Positions 25,700-35,468 of a stretch of 64,000 nucleotides of DNA are shown here, piece after piece. Positions within the stretch are counted from its first letter, which is position 1. Every line of letters begins with the position of its first letter. A model generated the notes under the pieces. The model worked only from the letters and a program-made list of their open reading frames with translations, was not told where the DNA came from and did not search any database. The DNA comes from Clusia tigrina (lineage: Eukaryota > Arthropoda > Insecta > Diptera > Clusiidae), in NCBI GenBank assembly GCA_920105625.2, contig OV050030.1:69323111-69387110 (forward strand). Direction: 5' to 3'. The translations under genes were made by a program, and so were the position numbers.

Positions 25700-26030
25700 G
25701 CGGGATAACCTGCAGACGGTACTACCCGACTCCCATCATAGAGAAGCCAATAACTATACGACTGTCATATACCATGTACGCAAATGGTCGATCAAGTTCG
25801 ACGGCGGTCGTGATCCACTGGGGTTCCTTGAACGATTGGAAGAGATGTCAGAGGTGAACGGCCTTAATCGAAACATGCTTCCACGTACAATGCCGGAACG
25901 CCTGGCACGCTATTTCGAGACGTTACCTGTGAATAGATACGTGGTACTGGCGTTTTGTCCCGAATTTCGAGAAAACTATGCACCCGTTGACTTCACTCCT
26001 GAAAACGGGGAAATACTTCAAATGGGATGA
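25700..26030 (+). pseudogene. Gypsy Gag start fused by deletion to RNase H leader, copy B
   Basis: Gag reads as in copy A up to ERLARYFE (25918), then jumps to the sequence found at 7091 in copy A. The junction lies in a GAGA shared by both sides. Copy A has about 1.5 kb here encoding the rest of Gag, protease and RT. The result is a short chimeric frame with no expected function. Confidence 0.75.
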
Positions 26031-26500
26031 CACTACGCAGGGAGCTTTCGAAACACTAAAGCAACAACTAACTGAAGCACCAGTCCTTGCATGCCCAGAT
26101 TTTACACAGAAATTTAAGCTCCAGACGGATGCTAACAATTACGGCGTAGGCGCAGTGCTTACACAGGAGATAGAGAGAGTGGAACGTGTAGTAGCCTATG
26201 CTAGCAGACATTTGAACACAGCTGAGCAGAAGTACTCCCCCACAGAGAAGGTGTGCCTAGCTATTGTCTGGGGCATACGGAAGATGTTCCCATACCTGGA
26301 GGGCTATCACTTCACTGTGATAACGGACCACTTGTCATTGAGTGGCTCAATTCGATTGAAAGCCTTTCAGGACGCATTGCAAGGTGGGCACCCCAGCGGC
26401 ATTCGTTCGACGTACAATATAGGAAAGGCAACGTAAACGTAATAAATAACGCGTTGTCAAGACAACCCGTCGAATCGGCTTGCACTGTTACGGTGGAAGC
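25978..26500 (+). pseudogene. Gypsy RNase H, copy B
   Basis: RNase H motifs FKLQTDANNYGVGAVLTQ, YSPTEKVCLAIVWGIRK and FTVITDHLSL are present. A frameshift near 26340 follows (LSLSGSIRL against EWLNSIESLSGRIARW in another frame). The domain continues past the point where copy A is cut and runs into a tether segment (YRKGNVNVINNALSRQP). Confidence 0.8.
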
Positions 26501-27640
26501 GGGACCAAAACAGATCTGTAGCTGGTGGCAAAAGCGGAAAGCGGATAGCTGAGCCTGTCAAGTTTGCAGACTACACGATTGAAAACAACCAGCTGTACTG
26601 TCACATTCCAAATCGCACCGGTGATGAGGACTGCGCTCCGTGGAATTTTTGTGTGCCGAAGCCATTGAGAGAACGTATCCTGGGAGAGAACCACGACGCA
26701 TCAACAGCAGGACACCTCGGCATCCGGAAAACCATAGCTCGGATTACAAACCGCTACTACTGGGTAGGTTTTTCTGGACACAAGACGCTACGTGCGTCAG
26801 TGTAAGATCTGTCAACAATACAAGTGCAGTCAACAACAGCCTGCTCGACAGATGCTGACGCAGATACCAGAAGAGCCGTGGGCCATATTGTGTGCCGACT
26901 TTGTGGGGCCACTACCCCGCTCAACACAGGGAAATACGATGCGGGTAGTTTTCCATGATAAGTTCACCAAGTGGGCTGAGATGGCCCCTCTCCGCAAAGC
27001 CACCACTGAGACGCTACAACGGAGTCCCAAAAGTATTGGTTACCGATTATGGCTCACAGTTTACAAGTCGAGCCTTTCAGCGATTTCTGAACGATTACGG
27101 CATTAGACACCAGTTCACCGCACAATACACACCACAGGAGAATGCGCTCGAACGCACCAGACGCACGGTGAAAACTATGATCGCCCAGTTTACGGGAAAC
27201 AGCGTCAGAAGTGGGATGACTTGCTGCCAGAGCTGACTCTAGCTATCAACTCTAGTGTTTCGGGAACAACAGGCTATAGTCCCCCTTTCCTAGTACAGGG
27301 CCGTGAGCCGCGCTTACCGAAGACGCTGTATGATAAGACCACGATATTTACTGGACAACGGCAGCAAACATCCAAAAATCGAGTGGGTCAACTAAAGGAA
27401 GCATACCAATTGGTGAATTCTAACCTGGAACGATCAGCACAGTATCAATGGAGATACTACAATTTTGGACGCAGACCATGGAACCCGGATGTATGCCAAT
27501 TGGTATTAGCTAAGCAATACCATTTGTTAAAAGCTACCGACAACTTCGCCGCCAGTGGAGAGCTTCATTTCACAGGTGATCGGTCAGCTGAGGGGGGTAA
27601 ACAGACAAAATGGTTCATATCAGCGAGTTGAAGCTGTACT
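26500..27640 (+). pseudogene. Gypsy integrase, copy B, frameshifted
   Basis: The HHCC module is visible as HDASTAGHLGIRKT in one frame and CKICQQYKCSQQQ in the next. The catalytic core has ILCADFVGPLPRSTQGN (first Asp), VLVTDYGSQFTSRAF (second Asp, with DYG instead of the usual DNG) and TPQENALERTRR (Glu). The C-terminal part includes TGYSPPFLVQGREPRLPKTL. At least three frameshifts separate these parts, so no integrase could be made. It is followed directly by the polypurine tract and 3' LTR. Confidence 0.83.
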
Positions 27641-27660
27641 ACTGCACCGTAAGGAGGGCG

Positions 27661-28219
27661 TGTGAAGATGAAATTTATCCACTGACAAATTTTACCCAAA
27701 CAAAATCTTTTGTTAAAAATACAAAAGAACTCAAACTAGGCGAATCAGATTTTGTCTTTTGTTTGTTACGTTCTTTTGTATGAAACAATTCTCAATTACG
27801 TTAAACTTTCAATAGGTTAAATGTTGATTGAAAATATGCCAGAAGTGTGGTATAACAAGCGTTTGAAATTGAAACAAACATTCAAAGTGGGAATATAAAA
27901 TCGCGAAATAAATATTTCAGTAGTAATAATACGAACCTTCAGTTCACATCAGGCAATTCCCTCGTATAGAAAACTCTTATTATATACTCGATGCCTTGTT
28001 TACATCTGTACTACTATCGTCGTCAAGTCCTCTAGTTCAAGTCAGAGTTCAAAAGTCCTTGGCAGGATCATGGAATAAAATTCAAGTTAATATTAAATAC
28101 CCTCAAATATAAATAAATAAAGTATTAATAAGGACAAGAAAGTTGAAAGTGTGAAGAATGTTCTGTTGACGAACCCCTGATACCGCTGAGTATACCTCGG
28201 CTCTGAAAGGTTCGTTACA
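27661..28219 (+). repeat. Gypsy 3' LTR, copy B
   Basis: 559 bp, TGTGAAG to GTTACA, preceded by the polypurine tract and followed by GCCT. It is more diverged from the two 5' LTRs than they are from each other, because the 5' LTRs are copies of one locus. Comparing 3' and 5' LTRs within block B gives the insertion age. Confidence 0.88.
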
Positions 28220-28289
28220 GCCTGAAATTTCGAGTAACATACATCAAAATGATTCGGCTAATTTTCGACCTGCAATCATTGTACGTGTA

Positions 28290-29533
28290 CGAGGGCGGAT
28301 TGATATTGGAGCTACCTAGCGCTAGATGGCAGCACAAACACAAAATTTTTTTATTTTTAGAAATTTCGATCTGTCAAACGTCAGCTGTTAAAATTTCACC
28401 CAAATTCATAGATTAATTTATTTGTTGTAGTCGTTTGAAGTAAGCAACTTTTGTGTTTCCTGAAAATTGGAAAAAAGCGAAAGAGACAAAAGAAAAGCCC
28501 GATAAACATTACGGTGAGTCTGCTCCGTCAGATTACATAGTAAAATATTGGATTGCTGACTTTAAACGCGACCGAACAAGCACTGCAACTATACCATCAA
28601 TAGGAAGGCCAAAAGAGGTGGTTACTGAAGAAAATATCAAGAAAATCCTCGATATCGTTATGAATGATCGCCGAGTCAAGTTGCGTGGGATTGTTGAAAT
28701 GGTAAACATATCATATGAACATGTGTTCAACATTTTACATGAACATTTGCATATGGAAAAGCTATCGGCAAGATGGGTGCCGCGTTTGCTGAGTGTCGAA
28801 CACAAACGAGTTCAACAGACCACTTCACAGCGGTGTTTGGACATGATAAAGCGTAATCCTGTTGATTTTTGGCGTCGATTAATAACTCTTGATGAAACGT
28901 GGGTCCACCACTACACACCTGAAACCAAAAATCAATCGAAATACTGGGTGGAAGCTGGTGGAAGTGCTCCGAACAAGGCGAAGGCAGAGAAATCGGCTGG
29001 CAAGGTTATGGCCACTGTATTTTGGGATGCACACGGAATATTGCTCATCGATTATCTTGAAAAAGGATCCACAATCACAGGAAAGTATTATCGTGCATTA
29101 TTGGAACAATTGATTGATGCAATCAAGGAAAAACGACCACATTTAAAGAAGAAAAAAATGCTCTTTCTTCAAGAGAACGCACCGGTTCACACAGCATTAG
29201 ATACGATGCTAAAATTACGTGAAATACACTTCGAATTGGTAAATCATCCACCTTATAGTCCAGATTTAGCTCCTAGTGACTTTTTCCTGTTTCCAAACTT
29301 GAAAAAATGGCTCGCAGGAAAAAGATTCATCTCAAACGAAGAAGTGATTACCGAAACTAACGCGTATTTTGAGGGGCTCCCGAAATCGTATTATTCAGAT
29401 GGTATAAAAAAGTTGGAATATCGTCTTACTAAGTGTGTCGAAGCAAAAAGAGACTATGTTGAGAAATAAATAGTTTTTGAAAAAAAAAAATGTTTTTTCC
29501 TACGTAGATAGCTTCAATATCAATCCGCCCTCG
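28290..29533 (+). mobile_element. Irritans-like mariner with intact ends
   Basis: 1244 bp with inverted repeats of about 30 bp starting CGAGGGCGGATTGATATTG on both ends, flanked by TA (28288-28289 and 29534-29535). Length and termini are normal for a complete mariner. It sits in the Helitron relic, which reads on either side. Confidence 0.93.
28453..29469 (+). CDS. Mariner transposase, long open frame, catalytic Asp replaced
   Basis: A 338-codon open frame, close to the usual 345 or so. The linker GRPKEVVTEENIKKI, the WVPRLLSVEHK segment (WVPHEL class), TLDETWVHHYTPETK with the first catalytic Asp, KSAGKVMATVFWDAHGI and YSPDLAPSDFFLFPNLKKWL with the third Asp are all present. The second Asp, normally in QDNAP, is Glu here (FLQENAPVHTA). 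The frame opens with GTG at 28453 and I see no ATG at the expected place, so the N-terminus is probably damaged. Overall similarity is to the irritans group. Likely inactive despite the open frame. Confidence 0.85.
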   Translation: MFPENWKKAKETKEKPDKHYGESAPSDYIVKYWIADFKRDRTSTATIPSIGRPKEVVTEENIKKILDIVMNDRRVKLRGIVEMVNISYEHVFNILHEHLHMEKLSARWVPRLLSVEHKRVQQTTSQRCLDMIKRNPVDFWRRLITLDETWVHHYTPETKNQSKYWVEAGGSAPNKAKAEKSAGKVMATVFWDAHGILLIDYLEKGSTITGKYYRALLEQLIDAIKEKRPHLKKKKMLFLQENAPVHTALDTMLKLREIHFELVNHPPYSPDLAPSDFFLFPNLKKWLAGKRFISNEEVITETNAYFEGLPKSYYSDGIKKLEYRLTKCVEAKRDYVEK

Positions 29534-30545
29534 TATATAAAAAGAAATTAAAAGAATTTATTTTTTTAATTGACAAAAATAAAGTTTTTGGTTGTGTTAA
29601 AGTTATTATTTACACTATCGAGTTTCAGGTGCGTGGTTTCCCTCGTGCTCATATTTTGAGTAATTTGAGTGAAAATCATAGAATTGTTTCTCCAATTTAC
29701 AAATATTAACACTCGACATGTGTGCATGAACGATGGTAAATTCTCGAAATATTTTCTACAATGTTAATGGTTATTCTGTGCATAAAAGACGAGATAATCT
29801 GTTGATGTGCGTGGCAGTTCACTTGGCAATTCTTATGTTGTGCCATACAATCGCTATTTGTGGCAAAATTTAACTGTCACATTGATGGTGAAGTGAGCAG
29901 TACTATTAAAAGTTTTAAATATATTTACAGATATATATATAAAGGCTACGATAGTGCAAATGTTCATGTAGGTAGGGAAGGAAGTGCCGAAAATCAAGAA
30001 CTCCAACTTGTTGAAGTGAGGGATTTTATAATTGGTCGATATGTTGGGTATTTTTGTTTATTTTTTATTATTTATTTATTTGTATTTTCAATCTCATGCC
30101 ATAATAAGGCTAGACACTCATTTGCCAAATAGACAAAATGTTATTTTTATAGAAGGTCAGATATAGGAAGCCGTGCAACATGTGAGACAAACTAAATTGT
30201 TGCAAATCAGTTCCATTATACTGAAATTCTATTACATTATGTATGGATGGATCAGCAGAAGCAATAGCAGAAGCGACAACGTGGTGGTGGTAAAATTATA
30301 TCACGCATATATGTAGTTTCTCCGAAAGATATTCAACTTTTTCATTTCCGACTGCTTCTAGTGCATTTCGTTGGTCCGAAGTCGCTTGAATATGTTTGAA
30401 GTTATTATAATGTCGTTTAATTTATTTTATTGAAGGTTGTTATGCGCATGGTATTGCATCAAATGATAATGGTTGGTTGCTTCAGGTTGACATCCTTGCA
30501 TGAATCACGCCTTGGCGCCGTTTTATAACCACTACCTCTCCTAAA

Positions 30546-31087
30546 CGCTGGAAAAAGATGGATTGTTATCTAGATCCACTTTGTGGAATTTAGGTATTTT
30601 AGAAGCTCCTTCGGTTTTACAGCCGAGAGGTCGGATAGGCCAGCCAGAAAATAATTTCCCAGGGCTCTATTTCTTGAGGACGCCAGAGCTGGGCCTTTGC
30701 AAAGAAAGTGGGTTATTGTTTCCCTCTCATCCGAGTCTTTACAACTTCTACAATAGTTATTGAATGGTCTATGTATTTTCTCCGCATGCGTACCTACTAG
30801 CCAGTGACCTGTAAAAACTGCCGTTAGTCGACTGATGTATCTACGCTCCCTGCTTATAAGATCCCTTGACTTAGCTATATTGTAGATTGGCTAGGTCGCC
30901 CCGGATGTATTGCACGTTGTAAGAGCCCTCCATCTTCTACCCGCCAAGGAGAGACAGTGCAGGTAGATGATAGGAACTTTAGTCTTGGTGTAAAGATAGG
31001 AACTTTAGTATTGGTAGTGAGGAGTATCAATTCTGTATTTTCCGGATGCACACCTAGTATACATGTCCAAAAATGCACCGTCTGCAT
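30546..31087 (-). pseudogene. Non-LTR ORF2 fragment: end of RT joined to C-terminus
   Basis: From 31087 downward: an RT end segment with ILGVHPENTELILLTT. From about 30900: SRDLISRERRYISRLTAVFT, then GHWLVGTHAEKIHRPFNNYC, then the C-terminal Cys/His motif CRSCKDSDERETITHFLC, ending at a stop near 30570. The RNase H region between the two parts is missing. The type of tail resembles Jockey/LOA-group elements with RNase H. Confidence 0.7.
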
Positions 31088-31099
31088 TTCAAAGATACG

Positions 31100-31740
31100 T
31101 GAACCTAATTTTTAATGATCTGATTGAGACTGGGAATATGACAATCTATATGGATGAGCTCTCAAGATACTCTCGGGTGCACTTAGTCTGGGTTTCAGGG
31201 TAACTGCGAGGCGGGCGAGCTTGCCAAGGCAGAAACGCTTCTGCATGAAGTTCAGCCCTCTCCAAATATTGGCACCCCACTGGCAACATAAGAGCTCGAT
31301 ATCAAACGGAAATACCTGACTGACGCCTACAAATCCTGGGTTGACGAGGAATTCTACCACATGGATAGCTAACTTGGGCAAGAATAGACAAAGACAGAAC
31401 CAACTTAATCGCATGTCTCTGTCGATAACTGTATCGGTTTTGACCGCCCACTGCATACTGGTAAACTACCCAAAAAGACTGGGCCTACCCTCAAACGATT
31501 TCTGCCGAGGATGTGGTTCCGAGGACGAGGACGAGACGGTTCTCCATCTCTTATGTCACTGCCCATCCTTGAGCAGAAGACGCAATCGCACCTTTGGTCT
31601 GACAGAGCTGTCATCCTTCAAACTTAGTAACATAGCAAGGTTCCTCAAACTATCAGGATGGTTGCCACAACATAATGGGGGAGTCGTGCCTTTCCCAGCG
31701 CTGTCCTTGCGCTGACTATCTATCTAAATTAAAATAACTT
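31100..31740 (+). pseudogene. Non-LTR ORF2 fragment: RNase H end and C-terminus
   Basis: Plus-strand pieces: VHLVWVSG (the WVPGH block of RNase H), a NCEAGELAKAETLL segment, then the C-terminal motif CRGCGSEDEDETVLHLLCHC followed by RRRNRTFG. Related to, but not the same as, the fragment on the opposite strand. The two meet head-to-head near 31090. Confidence 0.72.
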
Positions 31741-32409
31741 TTTAGCTAGGCTATTAGGTGCGCTCAAGTGTGCTTTTGGCTAACTAGGCTGCCACTCGTA
31801 CCTACCTACCTAACACATTTCTCACCCATAAATACTGGCTAGGTGATCCAAAGGAAACCGAAAATAGACTTTCGACCCTAAAAAAAAATTGTAGAATGCG
31901 ACCAAAACACAGAATATCAAAAAAGTCTCTAAGCCCCCGCCAAAATTTGTTGACAGAGTTACCAATATCGTTCCTTTAATTAAACTATTGTCTGAATCTG
32001 CTCCAAATTCGTACGAATTAAAGCTCATAAACAATTTTTTCCAGAAGCCTACAAGTCAATAGGTAACCAGTTTGTAATAAAAACACCGAATTCTTCACCA
32101 GACAAATCAAGAAAGAAGCTTCAAATTAATGATCAAGAATATGCACCCATCTATAGGCACAGATGAAATAACCCACCCACTGCAAAACCTCGGTCACTCT
32201 GTCACGAATATTTGGGACATAAAGCAAAGAAACACGAAATACCTCTGCCGATGCTTATCATTAAGCTTAAAACAAAAACACAAACAATAGGAAAATTTCT
32301 GAAGTCAAATACCTGTTTCATATAAAAAGGATTAGAGAAGTCTCAAGTCGGGTTAGACCGACTTCGAAATAACCTTTACCTTCTCTTGTGCGTGCAAGTC
32401 CAACAATGG
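31741..32409. other. Unassigned DNA
   Basis: No gene or repeat recognised. A TACC run near 31800 and a short frame at 31822-32034 without known motifs are all that is visible. Confidence 0.4.
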
Positions 32410-33600
32410 GGATATTTTCTTCATAAATCATCATTAGGAGCATTCTAACGGTAATTTTTGGTAGGGTACCTTGAAATGATTATATCGATCCCTTTTCTTG
32501 TGAATGGCTTTGTAGTGTCAATATAACCACTAATATAATATCGTCCAAAAAAATTTTGTATAGGTCGGAAGTTATAATATGTCAATATTGGGCGTGGTTC
32601 TAGAAATAACACGCCCATTTTTTGTGTGCTGTTTAATGATAGTACCCGAAACATTCGTGTGAAATTTCGTTGAGAAAACTTTAATAGGAACTTAGTAATG
32701 ATTTTTGGTTAATTGTGGGCGTGGCAGTAGTAATAATCTGCCCATATTTGGAATGCATGCTAGTACAGACCCATTGTATACATCTACCAATTTGTTTTCA
32801 TATATCATCACTAGAAGCATAGATAGGGTAACTGAATTTAAGTGGGGTACCAAAGTCATTATATGGGAGGGAGGCGTGAAATGTGTCCAAAAATATTGTA
32901 TAGGTCGTAAGTTATAATAATATGTGAATAGTAGGTGTGGCTGCAGAAATAACACGTCCATTTTTTGTGCGGTGTTCAATGTTAGTATCCGCAACATTCC
33001 TGTGAAATTTCGGTGATAAATCTTTAATAGGAACACAGTAATGATTTTTGACAAATTGTAAGCGTGGCAGTTGTATTAAGATCTCCATATTCTGCACACA
33101 CACTATTATGGACCCCATGTATATTTCTGCAAATTTTTATTCCGCTGGCATCAATACGAGCACAGGTAGGCTAAATTTAATTTTAGACCCGAAAGTTCCC
33201 TGTATCAAAAGTGGGCGTGTCTTTTCACTGATCAGTCCCGTAAAATTTCGTCCGTAAATCTCTACCAGATCTTAAGTTATGAATATTTGTTAATAGTGGG
33301 CGTGGCAGTTAATATATACCGCCCACTTTTTGCACAGTGTTTAGTAGGACCCGCATCCTCATGACTGCCAAATAATGTCACGATTCCGTCAATTGGACCG
33401 AAGTTATAGTCATTTTAAAAAAGGTGAAAAAGTTCCTTATATGGGAGTTAGGCGTGGTCTTTGTCAAAATCGGCCCATATCAGCAATCTGGTTCTGTATC
33501 TTTGTCCAGACTATACTTTTGCAAAATTTTATTAAGAAAGCTCTAACGGTGTAGAAAAATAGTGGCCACAGACGGACAGACGGACGGACAAAATAAAAGT
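32410..33600. repeat. Tandem repeat, period about 343 bp, GGCGTGG-rich
   Basis: Two clear units: GAAATAACACG at 32603 and 32946, and TGATTTTTG with GCGTGGCAGT at 32699 and 33042. A diverged partial third unit (GTGGGCGTGGCAGT near 33296) follows. It ends near 33570 in GACGGACAGACGGACGGACA, a motif common in noncoding fly repeats. Noncoding; family name not assigned. Confidence 0.75.
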
Positions 33601-33699
33601 TGCTTAGAAAGTGATCATATATGTATATATATGTCCGTACCTACCACGCCTCCTTCTTGAAATTGCAACCCCTCTCAAAGGCAGAAAGTTAGTCGATAC

Positions 33700-33851
33700 C
33701 CAATTTACCTTTTTTAAAGGTAAAGGGTATAATTGTACGCACACGCGCTGCCCCACAATTGAATCCCATATGCCAATAGGCTTAATAACACTAGTATAAG
33801 CTAGTCCCTTATATTCTCAGGCAAGGTTTGAATGCCTATTTAGTAGCCAGT
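33700..33851 (-). pseudogene. Jockey-like RT fragment, downstream part
   Basis: Minus-strand reading from 33847: NWLLNRHSNLA, then, after a frameshift, AYGIQLWGSACVQL, the well-known end-of-RT block of Jockey elements. It continues in frame from the copy at 46732 onward once the LTR element and one CAGT are removed. Confidence 0.75.
33848..33851. other. Target duplication CAGT, left
   Basis: Matches CAGT at 46728-46731. Joining the flanks restores the Jockey reading LKLHTLNWLLNRHSNL. Confidence 0.8.
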
Positions 33852-34353
33852 TGTTGTAAGTTAGAATCAAGCTACCTACGAGTAGTTGACTCACAGCACC
33901 GACTCCTAACAGATGCCACACATTCTGTGTGATTAGCATGTGTTAAAGTTACTTAAGAAAGCACATGTTTTTAGGGTGCGAGTATTTTGAATAAATATTA
34001 CCTATGTAATATTTATTATGTAAACTTTTAGGGTACTACAGTTTCGCAGTCGAGCCACCGAAGGGCATTGAAATTTATGCACCATCAACATTTCAGAATG
34101 GGGTTGGTCAGTTGGCTTGACCAACTGACACCAATTAACAGGTGCGAAACTGGAACACCAGAAAGGTCAGTTTTTGTATTGTAATTGTAAATTGTAAATA
34201 GTATATAAGAACTAGTATTTTAAGAATAAATGGGCTTGTTATTTAAAAACTAAAAGGTTAATGTAGTGATTTTTCCAAAGAGTGATTTAGAGTTTTCAGC
34301 CACACGCGCACAGCAGAAGGACGTCCCCCGTCAACCAAACACGGACCCCAACA
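33852..34353 (+). repeat. LTR1 of the composite
   Basis: Starts TGTTGTAAGTTAG (other LTRs TTGTGAGTTAG) and ends CCCCAACA. It contains TATATAAG near 34203, AATAAA near 34225 and a perfect hairpin GTCAGTTGG/CCAACTGAC at 34107-34129. Confidence 0.88.
34202..34230 (+). promoter_or_regulatory. TATA box and polyadenylation signal in LTR1
   Basis: TATATAAG (34202) and AATAAA (34225) are only about 20 bp apart. Both are conserved at the same place in LTR2 (near 43457) and LTR3 (near 46568). Assignment as promoter and poly(A) signal is by position and sequence only. Confidence 0.55.
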
Positions 34354-35468
34354 TTTTGGCGCAGCCGGTCTTAAGGACCTACAGGAGGAATCCCAGGGCA
34401 AGGAACCCTGAAGCAGTGAAGCATCCTGCAACGAATTCGAAGGACCCTAGGAATAAGATGTCAAAGTATAAATTAATGGTGAGTAGAGTGTATAGTAGCG
34501 TAATTTAAGTAGATACTTCTGCGATCCTGAAGGCGCCGTAGCGCTGGTCAAAGAAGTCGCAACTTATAGGCGCGTTCGCGCTGTTGCACGCAGCTTTGAA
34601 TGGCAACCATAAACCGTCAGTATGATCGGACGGTCTATGTATGTTCATCCTAGCTGTGAGGATTTTTTTTGTAGGGGGTTCGTGTGTGTTTCTCGATAGG
34701 GACATTTTAATTGTTTATAAAGCGATTTAATTATTCTTTTATACATTTATATTATTTTTGAATTGGCTTAATATATATATTGGAGACATGTGAATTGTTT
34801 TTAATTTAAATTGTTTAAATTGATGTTGTCTGAAGATCAAAATAAAGTGTTTTATTTATTTGACATTGTGAGCTTAGGGTATTAGGTGAAAAGATTTCAA
34901 GAGGTGCAGACAACACGTGTTGTTGCATCACAGTTTGTGTAGTTCCGAAACTACAATTTGCGCAGCGATGTTGAAGAAAACATTTAAATGCTATTATTAC
35001 GTGGCGCATACGTTACGGGTTTATTTTTAAATATGGATTCAAATTTCCGGGAATGAATCAAGACATTTTTGCCTGTAAATCCTATTTCGGTTCTTACAAA
35101 CATATGGCCTTTTCTATGGATTTTTAGTTTAGATTTTTATTTAAAAATGGTGAGAGGAAATCAAGGAGTATCTGTGAGAAAGTCAATGACCAATTTGCAC
35201 TGATGGAGGACTTAATGGACGCCGGTAGACAGCGGATATGGAACTTATGAAGGAAGTGAAAAGAATATTAAGATAGAATTTACGGTGGAATGTTTTTTAA
35301 TAAATTTGTATTTATCATTAAGTAAGATGAAATTAACAAAAATTGAGATGAGTTAATAACAAGTTTTATCAATTATTGGGTTTTAGTTGTAAATTGTTTT
35401 GGTAATGGGGATACGCCAGTTGTTCTGGCATTTGGGATATGACGTAAGAAGCGCAAGGATTACTGCTG
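34354..35468 (+). other. Leader of unit 1 with primer site and splice-donor mini-ORF
   Basis: The primer site TGGCGCAGCCGGTC lies at 34357. An ATG at 34458 opens seven codons (MSKYKLM) that end exactly at a consensus donor, ATG|GTGAGT (34479). Unit 2 keeps the same layout (MSSCKIM, donor 43763). Such leader ATG-plus-donor arrangements serve spliced env mRNA in some errantiviruses. The rest of the leader is noncoding and AT-rich. Confidence 0.6.

Larger units (their letters stand above)
19165..28219 (+). mobile_element. Gypsy retrotransposon, copy B, with nested LOA-like element
   Basis: LTRs at 19165-19726 and 27661-28219, flanked by GTCT and GCCT. Without the nested non-LTR element it is about 3.3 kb. 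It lacks the end of Gag, protease and RT because of a deletion of about 1.5 kb relative to copy A. It keeps RNase H, integrase and a polypurine tract (GTAAGGAGGGCG, 27649-27660). Confidence 0.88.
28220..30545 (+). pseudogene. Helitron Rep domain, second half, with nested mariner
   Basis: The Helitron protein resumes exactly after the gypsy element: PEISSNIHQNDSANFRPAI, then the mariner (28290-29533), then VIIYTIEFQVRGFPRAHIL. Downstream are VVPYNRYLW, KFNCHIDGEVSSTIKSFKYI with RYIYKGYDSANVHV, SHAIIRLDTHLPNRQNVIF and RGGGKIISRIYVVSPKDIQ. All are typical Helitron Rep blocks, spread over several frames. The HUH motif reads RAH instead of HAH, so the first metal-binding His is lost. No helicase motifs are seen; the relic fades near 30545. 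Confidence 0.85.

Noticed and set aside
32410..33570. CRISPR-like array
   Set aside because: Units are about 343 bp, imperfect and without short regular repeats and spacers; this is a noncoding tandem repeat in eukaryotic DNA.
34266..34508. 80-codon frame over the LTR1 and leader junction as a gene
   Set aside because: It spans LTR end, primer site and leader; only the short ATG at 34458 with the splice donor looks meaningful.
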